DNA from: Nitrosomonas sp. Is35
GTDB taxonomy: Bacteria > Pseudomonadota > Gammaproteobacteria > Burkholderiales > Nitrosomonadaceae
NCBI RefSeq assembly: GCF_033063295.1
Contig: NZ_JAWJZH010000001.1
Coordinates: 1,240,001-1,304,000, forward strand
Direction: 5' to 3'
Length of the DNA: 64,000 nucleotides
Shown here: one piece after another, positions 1-9,401 of the stretch
Layout of the letters: the number at the start of each line of letters is the position of its first letter
Position numbering within the stretch: the first letter of the stretch is position 1
Position numbers and translations under genes: made by a program
The notes under the pieces: generated by a model
The model's database searches: none
Told to the model about the DNA's origin: nothing
Seen by the model: the letters and a program-made list of their open reading frames with translations, nothing else

Positions 1-346
1 TTGCGATATTCTGCAAGTAGAAGGTATTGCGCGTGTGGTTTTCCGGAATCAGCAGCACGCTATGCGTATCAGGGCATATTTTTTCAATTGCGCTCATCAT
101 CGCTTGCACGCACAGCGGAATGAATTCCTGGTTCAGGTTGTTAAAACCGCCGGGAAACAAGTTGGTATCCACAGGCGCCAATTTGAAACCGCTATTGCGC
201 AAGTCGACAGAGCAATAAAAAGGGACGGTATGTTCACGCCACTTGTTCCTGAGCCAATGCTCGATGGTAGGCATGGCATTGATAATTCGGCTTTCAAGAT
301 CAAGGATAGGGCCGCGCAGAGCAGTGGAGAGATGAGGTACTGGCAT
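1..346 (-). CDS. gshA: Glutamate--cysteine ligase, 5' part (C-terminus outside window)
   Basis: The minus strand from the ATG at 346-344 reads 115 codons without a stop to the window edge, starting MPVPHLSTALRGPILDLE. I recognise this as the proteobacterial GshA family (PF08886), which makes gamma-glutamylcysteine, the first step of cytosolic glutathione synthesis. Key stretches are FYCSVDLRNSGFKLAPVD and NLFPGGFNNLN. No in-frame start lies further upstream and no strong Shine-Dalgarno is visible. The gene is divergent from the antiporter gene across a 115-base gap. About a quarter of the usual protein is present; the rest lies beyond position 1. The plus-strand reading frame over the same DNA is an antisense shadow. 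Confidence 0.9.
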   Translation of the reverse strand, partial: MPVPHLSTALRGPILDLESRIINAMPTIEHWLRNKWREHTVPFYCSVDLRNSGFKLAPVDTNLFPGGFNNLNQEFIPLCVQAMMSAIEKICPDTHSVLLIPENHTRNTFYLQNIA

Positions 347-461
347 TTCCGTAAGAAGTATTAAATCGGAGCGATTATAGCATTATGTCTTGCGCAGATT
401 GTGAAGCGCGCTATCCTCAAGTATCTTACGGTTCTGTGCCCAAAACCAATTTTTTACCGGT

Positions 462-2446
462 ATGTTCAATCCATTACAGCCTGTTCTCATTTTGTTAGCC
501 GTGTCGGTATTGGCGGTGGTCGTTTTCCGTTTACTGCGGCTACCGCCGATGCTGGGTTATTTGTTGGCGGGCGTGTGCATCGGTCCGTATGCGTTGGGTT
601 GGATCGCGGATAGTGATGAGACTCGCCACTTGGCTGAGTTTGGCGTGGTATTTCTGATGTTCAGCGTAGGCCTGGAATTCAGTTTGCCCAAGCTGATTAC
701 GATGAAGCGCATTGTTTTTGGTTTTGGCACGGCGCAAGTGGCGATCTGCATTCTTTTTTAGTGATGGCAATAGCCTGGATGCTGGCGCTGGATTGGCGCA
801 CTGGATTGGTATTGGGCGGCGCCCTGGCGATGTCTTCCACCGCTATTGTGAGCAAAATATTGGCCGAGCGGGCGGAACTCAATTCTACGCATGGCAGGCA
901 GGTGATCGGCGTTCTGCTTTTTCAGGATCTGGCGGTTATTCCATTATTGATTGTGATGCCCGCGCTGGCGGCTGAGATCGATAGTGAAACGAACGACTTC
1001 AGTTTAATGCTGACGGTTGCTTTGCTGAAAGTGGCCGCTGTTCTGACCTTTCTGTTATTTTTCGGGCAAAAATTGATGCGCCCCTGGTTTCATTTGGTTG
1101 CCCGGCAGAAATCGTCGGAATTGTTCGTACTGAATGTGCTGTTGATTACGCTGGGTATCGCGTGGTTAACCGAACTGGCTGGTTTGTCAATGGCTTTGGG
1201 GGCATTTCTGGCGGGCATGTTGATCTCCGAAACGGAATACCGCTACCAAGTGGAAGACGATATCAAGCCTTTCCGGGATATTTTGCTGGGTTTGTTTTTT
1301 GTGACGATTGGTATGCTGTTGGATATGCAGGTCGTCATTGAAAATTTCCTGTGGATATTTGCCATTCTGGCAGCGTTGATTGTGCTGAAAATAGTCGTAA
1401 TTGCCGGATTGTCGCGTTTGTTTGGCGCGGATGCCAACGTCGCGATCAGGACGGGGGTGAATCTGGCGCAAGCAGGAGAATTTGGCTTCATTTTACTGGC
1501 ACAGGCGGGTGAATCCGGTTTGATCGAAAATTCAATTCTGCAGCCGGTGCTTGCGGCTATGGTGCTATCGATGTTCATCGCGCCATTCATTATTGAATAC
1601 AGCGAATCGATGATTCATCGTCTATACGGTTCGGATTGGATGTATCGCGCGATGCAGATCACATCCATTGCCGCGCAGACGATGGTGTCGCAGAATCATG
1701 TGATTATCTGCGGTTACGGGCGCAGCGGTCAGAGTATGGCGCGGATACTGGAACAGGAGTCCATACCGTTTATCGCCTTGGATCTCGATCCGCAACGTAT
1801 CCGCGAGGCAGCCGGTGCGGGGGAGGCCGTGGTGTACGGCGATGCAGCCCGGTGCGAAGTGCTGATTGCCGCGGGATTGATGCGCGCCAAAGTATTGGTT
1901 GTCAGCTATGCGGATACGGTTTCTACACTGAAGATTCTGAAGCACGTTCAGGAGTTGCGCCCGGTTCTTTCCGTTGTTGTCCGCACGCGCGATGACTCTG
2001 ATATTGATGTATTGAAAGAAGCCGGGGCTACGGAAGTGGTGGCGGAAATCATGGAAGGCAGCTTAATGTTGGCGTCCCATGCGCTGATGTTTGTCGATAT
2101 ATCGACCGGGCGAATTTTGCGCCGCATCAGAAAAATTCGTGAGCAGCGTTATAGCCTGTTGCGCGGTTTTTATTATGGTGTGACCGATGAAGCCGAGGAC
2201 AACAGTGAGAAACTGTTGCCGCGTTTGTTGACGATCACCATTATTCAAGGTGCGGCTGCGATTAATAAAACACTGGGTGATATTGATCTGGCAAGTCTGG
2301 ATGTCGAAGTTACCGCGGTGAGAAGACGCAACATTCGCGGATTATTGCCCACCGGAGAAACACGTCTGGAACTTGGCGATGTTATCGTGCTGCGCGGTAC
2401 ACAGGAGAATCTCGCGGCGGCTGAAATCAAGTTAATACAGGGTTGA
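462..2446 (+). pseudogene. CPA2-family K+/H+ antiporter (KefB/YbaL-like) with TrkA-N domain, frameshifted
   Basis: Two abutting frames together encode one inner-membrane monovalent cation:proton antiporter. The first (462-761, 99 aa) holds the first membrane helices and ends at TAG 759-761. The second (from GTG 761 to 2446, 561 aa) continues the same protein through the remaining helices, a TrkA-N Rossmann domain with the nucleotide motif GYGRSGQ, and a C-terminal TrkA-C-like part. The break is at a run of six T (754-759). One more T, or a -1 slip, joins ...AICILF to LVMAIAW and gives a normal protein of about 661 aa. The rest of the second frame shows no decay, so a sequencing error, a recent mutation or slippage are all possible. 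No strong ribosome site precedes ATG 462. Confidence 0.85.
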
Positions 2447-2652
2447 ACATTGCTGATTGAATGGATTTTGACTCGATGACCGGATAACAACAGGATTTAT
2501 ATTAATATCGATTCAAGTCATTCCAATCCCATTCATTCAGTATGGCTATAATCGTTACAAGCTACTAAGAATAGACAGTTTTCTTCAAAAAGTGTATATT
2601 CTCCGTTCCGTCCTTTGGGCTCTTCATAGCTTAAAAGGCAGATGTTGGTAAT

Positions 2653-2672
2653 CTTGATGATTACATGACAAG
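2653..2672. promoter_or_regulatory. Imperfect inverted repeat upstream of nirK
   Basis: CTTG at 2653-2656 and CAAG at 2669-2672 are complementary arms separated by 12 bases, about 58 bases before the nirK start. The left arm continues as TTGAT, which matches one half of an FNR-type site, but the right half does not fit. It could be an operator for a nitrogen-oxide or redox regulator. The evidence is only the symmetry and the position. Confidence 0.2.
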
Positions 2673-2729
2673 TAGCAATTAGAATGGCGCATAAAAAAAG
2701 CGTAAAATTCATCATTTATGGAGGGAGAT

Positions 2730-3830
2730 ATGATTAAAGCTGTTCAAGCGATTGTTGGTCTAGGATTGCTCTGTTTAGGCGCAACTCAAGTAGCTGTGGC
2801 TGCTACAGACGTTTCTAAATTACCGCATGTTAAACAAACATTGGTGGCTCCACCAAATGTACCTGCACATGAGCAAACTTCAAAAGGGCCAAAAGTTGTT
2901 CAAATTACAATGGAAACCCAAGAGAAGCTGATCGAAGTTGCGCCAGGTGCAAAAGTTTGGGCGCTGACTTTCAACGGTAGTGTTCCTGGTCCGCTTATCG
3001 TTGCACATGAAGGCGACTATATTGAATTGACATTAAAAAATCCAAAATCAAGCACATTGGCGCATAACGTAGACTTCCACGCTGCAACCGGTGCGCTCGG
3101 TGGTGCTGGTTTAACACTGGTTCAACCCGGTGAAGAAGTTGTACTGCGTTGGAAAGCAATCAAATCAGGCGTATTCGTTTATCATTGCGCACCTGGCGGA
3201 ACCATGATTCCATTCCACGTTATTTCCGGTATGAGCGGTGCCATCATGATATTGCCTAAAGATGGTCTGAAAGACAACAAAGGCAAACCATACAAGTATG
3301 ACCGCGCTTACTACATCGGCGAACAAGATTTCTATCTGCCTAAAGATGACAAAGGTAATTTCAAAACCTATGGCTCACCAGCAGAAGGCATGGCAGACAT
3401 GTTGGAAGTTGCTAAAGGACTTATCCCAACACACGTAGTATTCAATGGCGCAGTTGGTGCACTGACCGGTGACAACGCACTGAAAGCCAAAGTGGGTGAG
3501 AAAGTTCTGTTTATCCATTCACAAGCTAACCGTCCTTCCTATCCGCACTTGATTGGTGGACACGGTGATCTGTACTGGGTAGGCGGTTCATTTGGTGATG
3601 TACCTCTGACCAACCAAGAAACTTGGTTTGTTCCAGCAGGCGCTGCAGTTGCTGCATCTTATGAATTCCATCAACCTGGCTTGCATGTATATCTCAGTCA
3701 TAACCTGATTGAAGCTGTATTGCTGGGTGCTGCTGCTCACATGACAGTTGATGGTGCTTGGAATGATGACATCATGACTCAACTTAAAAAACCAGCTAGC
3801 TTTGATGCAAAAGCTGGAATGGACCACTAA
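2730..3830 (+). CDS. nirK: Copper-containing nitrite reductase, nitrifier type
   Basis: NirK reduces nitrite to nitric oxide in the periplasm. The 366-aa protein has a signal peptide ending near AVAA (residues 22-25) and two cupredoxin domains. Type 1 copper ligands are visible as His112, Cys153, His163 and Met168. Type 2 ligands are His117, His152 and His324. The catalytic pair is Asp115 and His278 (GGHGD). The start is set at ATG 2730 because GGAGGGAG (2720-2727) sits just before it; the in-frame ATG at 2718 lies upstream of that site. Flanking genes are the antiporter and apt, so there is no ncgABC cluster here, and a terminator follows. This looks like a single-gene transcription unit. 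Confidence 0.95.
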   Translation: MIKAVQAIVGLGLLCLGATQVAVAATDVSKLPHVKQTLVAPPNVPAHEQTSKGPKVVQITMETQEKLIEVAPGAKVWALTFNGSVPGPLIVAHEGDYIELTLKNPKSSTLAHNVDFHAATGALGGAGLTLVQPGEEVVLRWKAIKSGVFVYHCAPGGTMIPFHVISGMSGAIMILPKDGLKDNKGKPYKYDRAYYIGEQDFYLPKDDKGNFKTYGSPAEGMADMLEVAKGLIPTHVVFNGAVGALTGDNALKAKVGEKVLFIHSQANRPSYPHLIGGHGDLYWVGGSFGDVPLTNQETWFVPAGAAVAASYEFHQPGLHVYLSHNLIEAVLLGAAAHMTVDGAWNDDIMTQLKKPASFDAKAGMDH

Positions 3831-3863
3831 GATTTGATGTAGTGTTCTATTGAGGTAGTTTTA

Positions 3864-3904
3864 AAAGGCCTCAACCTGTTATGGGTTGAGGCCTTTGTCG
3901 TTTT
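3864..3904 (+). terminator. Rho-independent terminator of nirK
   Basis: A perfect 13-bp stem (3864-3876 with 3884-3896, core GGCCTCAACC) closes a 7-base loop. T-rich sequence follows, ending in TTTT at 3901-3904. It lies 34 bases after the nirK stop and separates nirK from apt. Confidence 0.9.
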
Positions 3905-3941
3905 AATTCCTTGAGTTTTCATTATTGCTTGCTACAACTTT

Positions 3942-4469
3942 ATGACGATTAAATCCCACATTCGTACCGTCCCGCACTACCCGCATCACGGCATTATGTT
4001 TCGTGATATCACCACACTGCTAAAAGATCCCATCGGATTGCGGACAACCATACAGGAAATTTCAAAGCGCTACAGCAATGTCAAAATTGATAAAGTGGCT
4101 GGCATTGAGTCGCGCGGTTTTATTATCGGTGCGCCCGTGGCCTATCAGCTGGGTAAAGGCTTTGTGCCGATTCGTAAGCGAAACAAATTACCGGCGGAAA
4201 CGATAGGAAGAGATTATCAACTGGAATATGGCAGTGACCGGATTGAAATTCACGTCGACGCGATTCAACCGGGAGAACGAGTGCTGCTAGTGGATGATCT
4301 GATTGCAACCGGTGGAACCGCTGAAGCTGCCGTTGGCCTGATCCGGGATATGGGGGGTGAAGTGGTGGAATGCTGCTTTGTGATCGATTTGCCGGATGTG
4401 GGCGGTAAAGCCCGGCTGGAAAATTTGGGATGTCCGGTGTTTGCGTTGTGCGAGTTTGAAGGCGATTAG
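3942..4469 (+). CDS. apt: Adenine phosphoribosyltransferase
   Basis: Apt converts adenine and PRPP to AMP in purine salvage in the cytoplasm. The 175-aa protein has the family's N-terminal FRDITTLL stretch (20-27), the flexible-loop region around GRDYQLEYG (89-97) and the PRPP-binding motif VLLVDDLIATGGTA (114-127). Length matches the family. There is no clear Shine-Dalgarno before ATG 3942, but this start fits the short N-terminus seen in many homologues. It is convergent with mpl across 40 bases, where only a weak stem (GCT/AGC) followed by five T is visible. Confidence 0.95.
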   Translation: MTIKSHIRTVPHYPHHGIMFRDITTLLKDPIGLRTTIQEISKRYSNVKIDKVAGIESRGFIIGAPVAYQLGKGFVPIRKRNKLPAETIGRDYQLEYGSDRIEIHVDAIQPGERVLLVDDLIATGGTAEAAVGLIRDMGGEVVECCFVIDLPDVGGKARLENLGCPVFALCEFEGD

Positions 4470-4509
4470 ATACGCTGTTTATAGCATTCTTTTTAGTTTG
4501 AACGGGTTT

Positions 4510-5856
4510 TTACGTTCGTTCTAATGCGGATAGTATTTTTTCATGGATGCCGCCAAAACCTCCGTTGCTCATGATTAAAATATGATCGCCAGGCGCTGCG
4601 ATCGTTGCGATAGCTTGGACGAGCTGATTCAAATCATCAACACAGCGTGCCTTGTTATGTAATGGCAACATGGCATCTTTAGCCCAGTGTGCATCGCGGG
4701 TGAAGCAAAGCACCTGATCGGCTTCGCTCAAACTCTTAGCAAGAGAATCTTTCCATACTCCCATTTTCATGGTGTTGGAGCGCGGCTCCAGGACTGCAAT
4801 AATCCTTGCTTTGCCGGTATGAGTCCGCAAGCCTTCGATTGTGGTTTGAATGGCGGTCGGGTGGTGAGCGAAATCATCATAAACGGAGATACCGTTGACC
4901 GTACCGCGTTTCTCCATGCGGCGTTTGACATTCTTGAATTGTGCTAGTGCTTCGATGCCAATATTGACCGGTATCCCGGTGTGCCGCGCAGCAATCAGCG
5001 CAGCCAGCGCATTCATGCGGTTATGTTCGCCCAATAAATCCCATTGCAGGCTTCCGTGAAATGTTTCGTTGCAATAGATATCGATCATATTGTTTGTCTG
5101 CGTTTTGGTATGCCAGCCACTTTCAGTGCCGAATTCTTCTACCGGTGTCCAACAGCCTTGTTTGAGGACATGCTTCAGATTGGGATCTTGGCCATTTGCG
5201 ACGATTAAACCGTTATTCGGAATAACTCGTACAAAGTGATGGAATTGCCGTTCAATCGCTGAAAGATCTGTAAAAATATCGGCATGATCGAACTCAAGAT
5301 TATTCAGTATCGCGGTTTTCGGATGGTAGTGAACAAATTTGGAGCGTTTATCAAAAAATGCTGTGTCGTATTCGTCCGCTTCAATGACAAAGAAGGGTGA
5401 GGTGTTTCCGATTCGTGCTGAAATGCCAAAATTCTCGGGGATTCCACCAATCAGAAATCCCGGATTCAATCCGGCGTAATCCAATATCCAGGCTAACATC
5501 GAGCTGGTTGTCGTTTTTCCGTGGGTACCGGACACGGCAAGCACCCAGCGATGCCGTAGAATATTTTCCGATAACCACTGCGGACCGGAAATATAAGGTA
5601 AATTCCGGTTGAGTATTTCCTCCATCAGCGGATTGCCGCGTGTAACGACGTTACCGATGACGAAAATATCCGGCTGTAACCGGATCTGTTCGGGCGAATA
5701 ACCCGCTATCAATTCGATACCTTGAGACTCAAGTTGGGTGCTCATCGGTGGATAGACATCTTGATCGCAACCCGTCACCGTGTGACCGGATTCGCGTGCA
5801 ATGGCTGCAATACCCCCCATAAAGGTACCGCAAATTCCGAGTATATGAATATGCAT
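4510..5856 (-). CDS. mpl: UDP-N-acetylmuramate:L-alanyl-gamma-D-glutamyl-meso-diaminopimelate ligase
   Basis: Mpl attaches the tripeptide recovered from cell-wall turnover to UDP-MurNAc, returning it to peptidoglycan synthesis. The 448-aa protein begins MHIHILGICGTFMGG, a Mur-ligase N-terminal Rossmann motif. It has the ATP-binding loop SGTHGKTT (109-116), the central segment NNLEFDHADIF and the Mur C-terminal motif YDDFAHHPTA. The order and length fit Mpl rather than MurC, whose N-terminus and central domain differ. It starts 185 bases from gluQ, divergently. Its role fits with the AmgK/MurU recycling pair found near 54-56 kb. Confidence 0.95.
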   Translation of the reverse strand: MHIHILGICGTFMGGIAAIARESGHTVTGCDQDVYPPMSTQLESQGIELIAGYSPEQIRLQPDIFVIGNVVTRGNPLMEEILNRNLPYISGPQWLSENILRHRWVLAVSGTHGKTTTSSMLAWILDYAGLNPGFLIGGIPENFGISARIGNTSPFFVIEADEYDTAFFDKRSKFVHYHPKTAILNNLEFDHADIFTDLSAIERQFHHFVRVIPNNGLIVANGQDPNLKHVLKQGCWTPVEEFGTESGWHTKTQTNNMIDIYCNETFHGSLQWDLLGEHNRMNALAALIAARHTGIPVNIGIEALAQFKNVKRRMEKRGTVNGISVYDDFAHHPTAIQTTIEGLRTHTGKARIIAVLEPRSNTMKMGVWKDSLAKSLSEADQVLCFTRDAHWAKDAMLPLHNKARCVDDLNQLVQAIATIAAPGDHILIMSNGGFGGIHEKILSALERT

Positions 5857-6041
5857 GATTGGTTTGAAATTCTTGATTCTGCTGACAGGAAACCACTAAT
5901 ATGATTGGCAAGTTTGGGCAATTATAATAGATATGGCAGGGCAATACCGGAAGTTGTTGATACTTTATTCATTCATAGAGCGGCTAAATGGAAAGGGTGC
6001 GGTGGTTATTATTCTTTTAATCTCAATGTGCTGATTTACAA

Positions 6042-6944
6042 ATGGAAAGCACTCGATCGATTAATACGCATTATCGCGGACGATTCGCGCCATCACCGAC
6101 CGGACCGCTGCACTTTGGTTCGCTGGTAGCGGCTGTAGGCAGCTATGCCGATGCGAAATTTCATGGCGGCAAATGGCTGGTTAGAATTGAGGACGTCGAT
6201 TTGCAACGTAGAGTACCTGGAGCGGCCAAACAAATTTTGGATACGCTTGAGAAATTGGGTATGGAATGGGACGAGGAAATCATCTACCAAAGCCAGCGTT
6301 CCGAGGCATACCGGGATGCTTTGCATGTGTTGAATAAACAAGGTTTATTGTATCCCTGTACGTGCTCCCGGAAGGAAATCGCGGATTCCAGCATCACCGG
6401 TTTATATGGTTTCATTTATCCCGGAACCTGTCTGAACAATCCCGCTTCACTGCAAAATACACATGCGCTTCGTATTCAAACTCATGATGATGTCATTCAG
6501 TTTACCGATGGTTTGAAGGGATTGTATACGCAGAAACTGCGCAGTGAGGTGGGTGATTTTGTGTTACGCCGGGCTGATGGGATTTATGCCTATCAGCTTG
6601 CGGTTGTGGTGGACGACGCCACGCAGAATATCACGCATGTAGTTCGCGGCGCTGATCTTATCGATTCCACACCGCGGCAAATATTTCTGCAGCAGCTGTT
6701 GCGTTATCCGGTACCGCAATACATGCACTTGCCCGTGGTAACCAACGCGGCAGGAGAGAAGCTCAGCAAGCAAACGAACGCTGCTCCGGTGAATACGGCC
6801 GAGGCATTAAAGGAGCTGGTTGATGCGTTGCATTTCCTGGGTCAGCAGCCGCCACTAGAAATTCTGGAAGGCGATATTGCTTCTTTCTGGCGCTGGGTCA
6901 AGCAAAATTGGCGCGTGAACCGGATTCCAAACGGTGTGATGTAA
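6042..6944 (+). CDS. gluQ: Glutamyl-Q tRNA(Asp) synthetase
   Basis: GluQ-RS activates glutamate and transfers it to queuosine at position 34 of tRNA(Asp). The 300-aa protein is a GluRS catalytic core without an anticodon-binding domain, as expected. It has the FAPSPTGPLHFGS signature (HIGH-type HFGS at 24-27), a zinc-binding region with CTC near residue 107 and YPGTC, and a KLSKQ motif (240-244) equivalent to KMSKS. No strong Shine-Dalgarno is seen before ATG 6042. Neither neighbour is dksA, the partner found next to it in enterobacteria. Confidence 0.95.
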   Translation: MESTRSINTHYRGRFAPSPTGPLHFGSLVAAVGSYADAKFHGGKWLVRIEDVDLQRRVPGAAKQILDTLEKLGMEWDEEIIYQSQRSEAYRDALHVLNKQGLLYPCTCSRKEIADSSITGLYGFIYPGTCLNNPASLQNTHALRIQTHDDVIQFTDGLKGLYTQKLRSEVGDFVLRRADGIYAYQLAVVVDDATQNITHVVRGADLIDSTPRQIFLQQLLRYPVPQYMHLPVVTNAAGEKLSKQTNAAPVNTAEALKELVDALHFLGQQPPLEILEGDIASFWRWVKQNWRVNRIPNGVM

Positions 6945-6959
6945 AGATAAAGCCATGCA

Positions 6960-7013
6960 GCCGGTAATTATGCTAGGCTGTAGTGTAGCCGGGTTCAAGT
7001 TGACATTACCGGC
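6960..7013. other. Nested inverted repeat between gluQ and the flavoprotein gene
   Basis: GCCGGTAAT at 6960-6968 pairs perfectly with ATTACCGGC at 7005-7013. Inside lies a second small hairpin, GGCT (6976-6979) with AGCC (6987-6990). No T-run follows, so it is not a canonical terminator. It could be a gluQ 3' structure or a leader element of the downstream gene, whose start is 53 bases away. Confidence 0.45.
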
Positions 7014-7066
7014 GCAAGCGTCTGGCAAGGTTTTGCGTTAATCATAGATAAAGGTAAGGAGTGACC

Positions 7067-8230
7067 GTGGCTTTTCTGCCATTTAATATTTCCAAGCAAA
7101 AAAGATTGAAGGTGGTCATTGCCGGTGGCGGATATGCCGGACTTGCCGCGTTAACCAATCTTTTACAATTTGCTCCGGATACCGACATTACGCTGATCGA
7201 TCCTAAAACGCAGCATCTGAAAATTACGCACTTGCACGAAACGTTTCGCTATCCGCTAGCCGATTTGCTGGTTCCTTTTGCCGATATAGTAAATCGCTAT
7301 GGTTGCCGGCACATTCCGGCAGAACTGAGCTTTGATCAAAACGCGTTGGAGAGCTATCAGAACGAACGGCAGCTGGTTGTGAATGGTGAAATGATTGATT
7401 TTGATTATTTGATCGTCGCGAGCGGTTGCGAGAGTCAGAAAAGTGATCATGACGATAGCGGCAATTTGCTGAATCTGAATGATTTTGCCACGATGAGCGG
7501 ATCAGATTTATTAACCAGGTTGCTCGACCGGAATGACTCACCTGAACTGTCGATTTCCGTTGTAGGCGGAGGAGCCACGGGGATACAGTTTTTATTCGAA
7601 ATAAAGCAATTTCTCGATCGGATCAGACGAAAGGCGGAATTGCGCCTAATCCATTCGGGCGAGCATGTGCTGGAACAATTTCCTGCCGGGTTTGGTACTT
7701 ATGCGGAATCCCGCATGCGGGATATGAATATCGCTTTTTATCCGAATACGTATTACCGTGAACAGCAAACCGGAAAAATTTTGCTGATGGAAAAAGTGAC
7801 TGAAAAGCAGTTTGAATTACCTTCCAGTTTAACTCTGCTGTTTTTGGGAAAAAAGCAGCGCAATATTTTTACCGCAAATGCTTTCGGACAGGTTATAGTT
7901 AATCAGAAACCGCTACCCCATATTTTTGTAGCGGGCGATTGTTCGTATTACCAGTCGCTTGGGTCGAATACATTGACCGCGCAATCCGCTGTCCGGAAGG
8001 GTAAATTAGTGGCGCGTAATGTGTTGCGGCATGCGGGATTTCCCGGATTGCTCGAGCCTTATCTTCACCATGAATTGGGTTATGTGGTGAGTCTGGGGCC
8101 GTCGGATGCGGTAGGCTGGCTGGTTGCGGAAGGTAACTTGATCACCGGTATTCCGGCTTTAACGATTAAAGAAATTGTCGAAGCGCAATATGACTTATTA
8201 TTGGCAGGAATCGATACCTATTTGGTTTAG
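7067..8230 (+). CDS. FAD-dependent pyridine nucleotide-disulfide oxidoreductase, NDH-2-like
   Basis: This is a two-dinucleotide-binding-domain flavoprotein of the NDH-2/sulfide:quinone reductase type. The FAD motif is VVIAGGGYAGLAAL near the N-terminus, the second Rossmann motif is ISVVGGGATGIQF in the middle, and the FAD-closing motif is HIFVAGDCS. The C-terminal region is short and lacks an obvious membrane anchor. The start is placed at GTG 7067, six bases after AAGGA; GTG 7061 in the same frame directly abuts that site. It begins a same-strand group with an SRPBCC protein 24 bases on and a LOV protein. The electron acceptor cannot be told from sequence; NAD(P)H oxidation with quinone or flavin is the family guess. 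Confidence 0.8.
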   Translation: MAFLPFNISKQKRLKVVIAGGGYAGLAALTNLLQFAPDTDITLIDPKTQHLKITHLHETFRYPLADLLVPFADIVNRYGCRHIPAELSFDQNALESYQNERQLVVNGEMIDFDYLIVASGCESQKSDHDDSGNLLNLNDFATMSGSDLLTRLLDRNDSPELSISVVGGGATGIQFLFEIKQFLDRIRRKAELRLIHSGEHVLEQFPAGFGTYAESRMRDMNIAFYPNTYYREQQTGKILLMEKVTEKQFELPSSLTLLFLGKKQRNIFTANAFGQVIVNQKPLPHIFVAGDCSYYQSLGSNTLTAQSAVRKGKLVARNVLRHAGFPGLLEPYLHHELGYVVSLGPSDAVGWLVAEGNLITGIPALTIKEIVEAQYDLLLAGIDTYLV

Positions 8231-8254
8231 CAAACACCGTGCGGGAGGCATTTT

Positions 8255-8719
8255 ATGCTTGGTTTGTTCAAAGACAGCCCTGTAATTGGCAAGGCCAGTG
8301 CAATAATTCAAAGTCCAGCCGATAAACTTTTCAATTTTATCGGTAATGATCTGCTCATTAATTATCCCCGATGGTCTCCGGAAGTTAAAGAATTGGAGAA
8401 AATCACCGATGGTCCGGTAAAACTAGGAACCGTCTGCCGTCAAGTCCGCATCGATCAAGGCAATCGCTCGGAGTCGACCTTCAAAGTTAAATTTTTTGAT
8501 ACGGGTGCACGTATCTGTTTTGAAGGCGTTTCCAATCCTTACCGGTGTGATTATGTCATTGAATCAGTGAATGCTTCCGACAGCCGGATAACTTTTATTT
8601 TTGAATTGCTGAGCTTGGATCTGCATGTCAGGCCGTTTGAGAAGCTGGTGCGTATTGCCGTTCAAGATGGAACCGAAAGGACTGTCAAGAATATCAAGAA
8701 ACTGATTGAGGCGGAGTAG
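8255..8719 (+). CDS. SRPBCC (START/polyketide-cyclase-like) family protein
   Basis: The 154-aa protein has the SRPBCC fold pattern: an N-terminal strand (IGKASAIIQSPADKLFNFI), a central region with NYPRWSPEVKEL, and a long C-terminal helix (ERTVKNIKKLIEAE). This fold makes a hydrophobic pocket for lipids, polyketides or other small ligands. A good Shine-Dalgarno (GGGAGG) precedes ATG 8255. It is probably co-transcribed with the flavoprotein 24 bases upstream. Specific ligand unknown. Confidence 0.75.
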   Translation: MLGLFKDSPVIGKASAIIQSPADKLFNFIGNDLLINYPRWSPEVKELEKITDGPVKLGTVCRQVRIDQGNRSESTFKVKFFDTGARICFEGVSNPYRCDYVIESVNASDSRITFIFELLSLDLHVRPFEKLVRIAVQDGTERTVKNIKKLIEAE

Positions 8720-8791
8720 GTTGACTCAAAATGGCAGGCCCGTTCGTACGTTTTAATTATGCTAACAGTTGATTAACCTGGAGAGAAGATC

Positions 8792-9241
8792 ATGGATTTT
8801 ATCGTTGAAAAAGACCCTGGATTAATTCCACAAGTATTGTCCAAGATTCTTGATTCATGTGTGAACGGTGTAACACTGGCTGATCCCGATCAAGAGGACA
8901 TGCCTTTGGTTTATGTGAATAAAGCGTTTGAGACAATAACCGGTTATACGTTAGCGGAAACGGTAGGCAGGAACTGCCGTTTCTTGCAGGGCGATGAACA
9001 CGATCAAGCCGGTGTTAAGCAGCTGAAGGAAGGGATCAAGAATAGGAAACCGGTGGAAGTGGTTCTGAGAAACTTTCGTAAGAACGGTGAATTATTTTAT
9101 AACCATTTATTGGTTTCCCCGCTTTTCGATTCGCACGGAAACTTACTTTATTTCCTCGGCGTGCAATTAGACATCACCCCGAAAATCCGCGCGGAAGAGG
9201 AAATTAAGGCTTTGAAGGAACAACTGGCGGCATTGAAGTGA
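8792..9241 (+). CDS. Short LOV-domain blue-light receptor
   Basis: The 149-aa protein is a single LOV (PAS) domain with short flanking helices and no effector domain. It has the diagnostic flavin-adduct motif GRNCRFLQG (59-67) with the photoactive Cys62. FMN-contacting residues match the family: Asn94 and Asn104 in the LRNFRKNGELFYN region and Gln125 in GVQLDIT. The last 20 residues form a charged helix with heptad-like leucines (EEIKALKEQLAALK), suited to dimerisation. The architecture is like the short LOV proteins of Pseudomonas. A good ribosome site (GGAGAG) precedes ATG 8792. Photochemistry is strongly predicted; the output partner is unknown. Confidence 0.93.
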   Translation: MDFIVEKDPGLIPQVLSKILDSCVNGVTLADPDQEDMPLVYVNKAFETITGYTLAETVGRNCRFLQGDEHDQAGVKQLKEGIKNRKPVEVVLRNFRKNGELFYNHLLVSPLFDSHGNLLYFLGVQLDITPKIRAEEEIKALKEQLAALK

Positions 9242-9401
9242 TGAAGCTAGGTGCATGAGCGGCATCCGGATAAATAACCGCACTATTTGAGCATTCTTGC
9301 CTGTACATGAAACAGTCAAACGAAGTGTAAGATTTTCTCTATGTGCGGTTGATTCCACCAATCTGGTCGGTTCTGTAAGCTCACTGTAGCGGAGAAATAA
9401 A

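Noticed and set aside
35..364. 109-aa plus-strand frame at the window start
   Set aside because: It is antisense to gshA, whose minus-strand frame has clear family motifs.
2655..2672. FNR box upstream of nirK
   Set aside because: Only the TTGAT half-site fits; the second half is too far from consensus.
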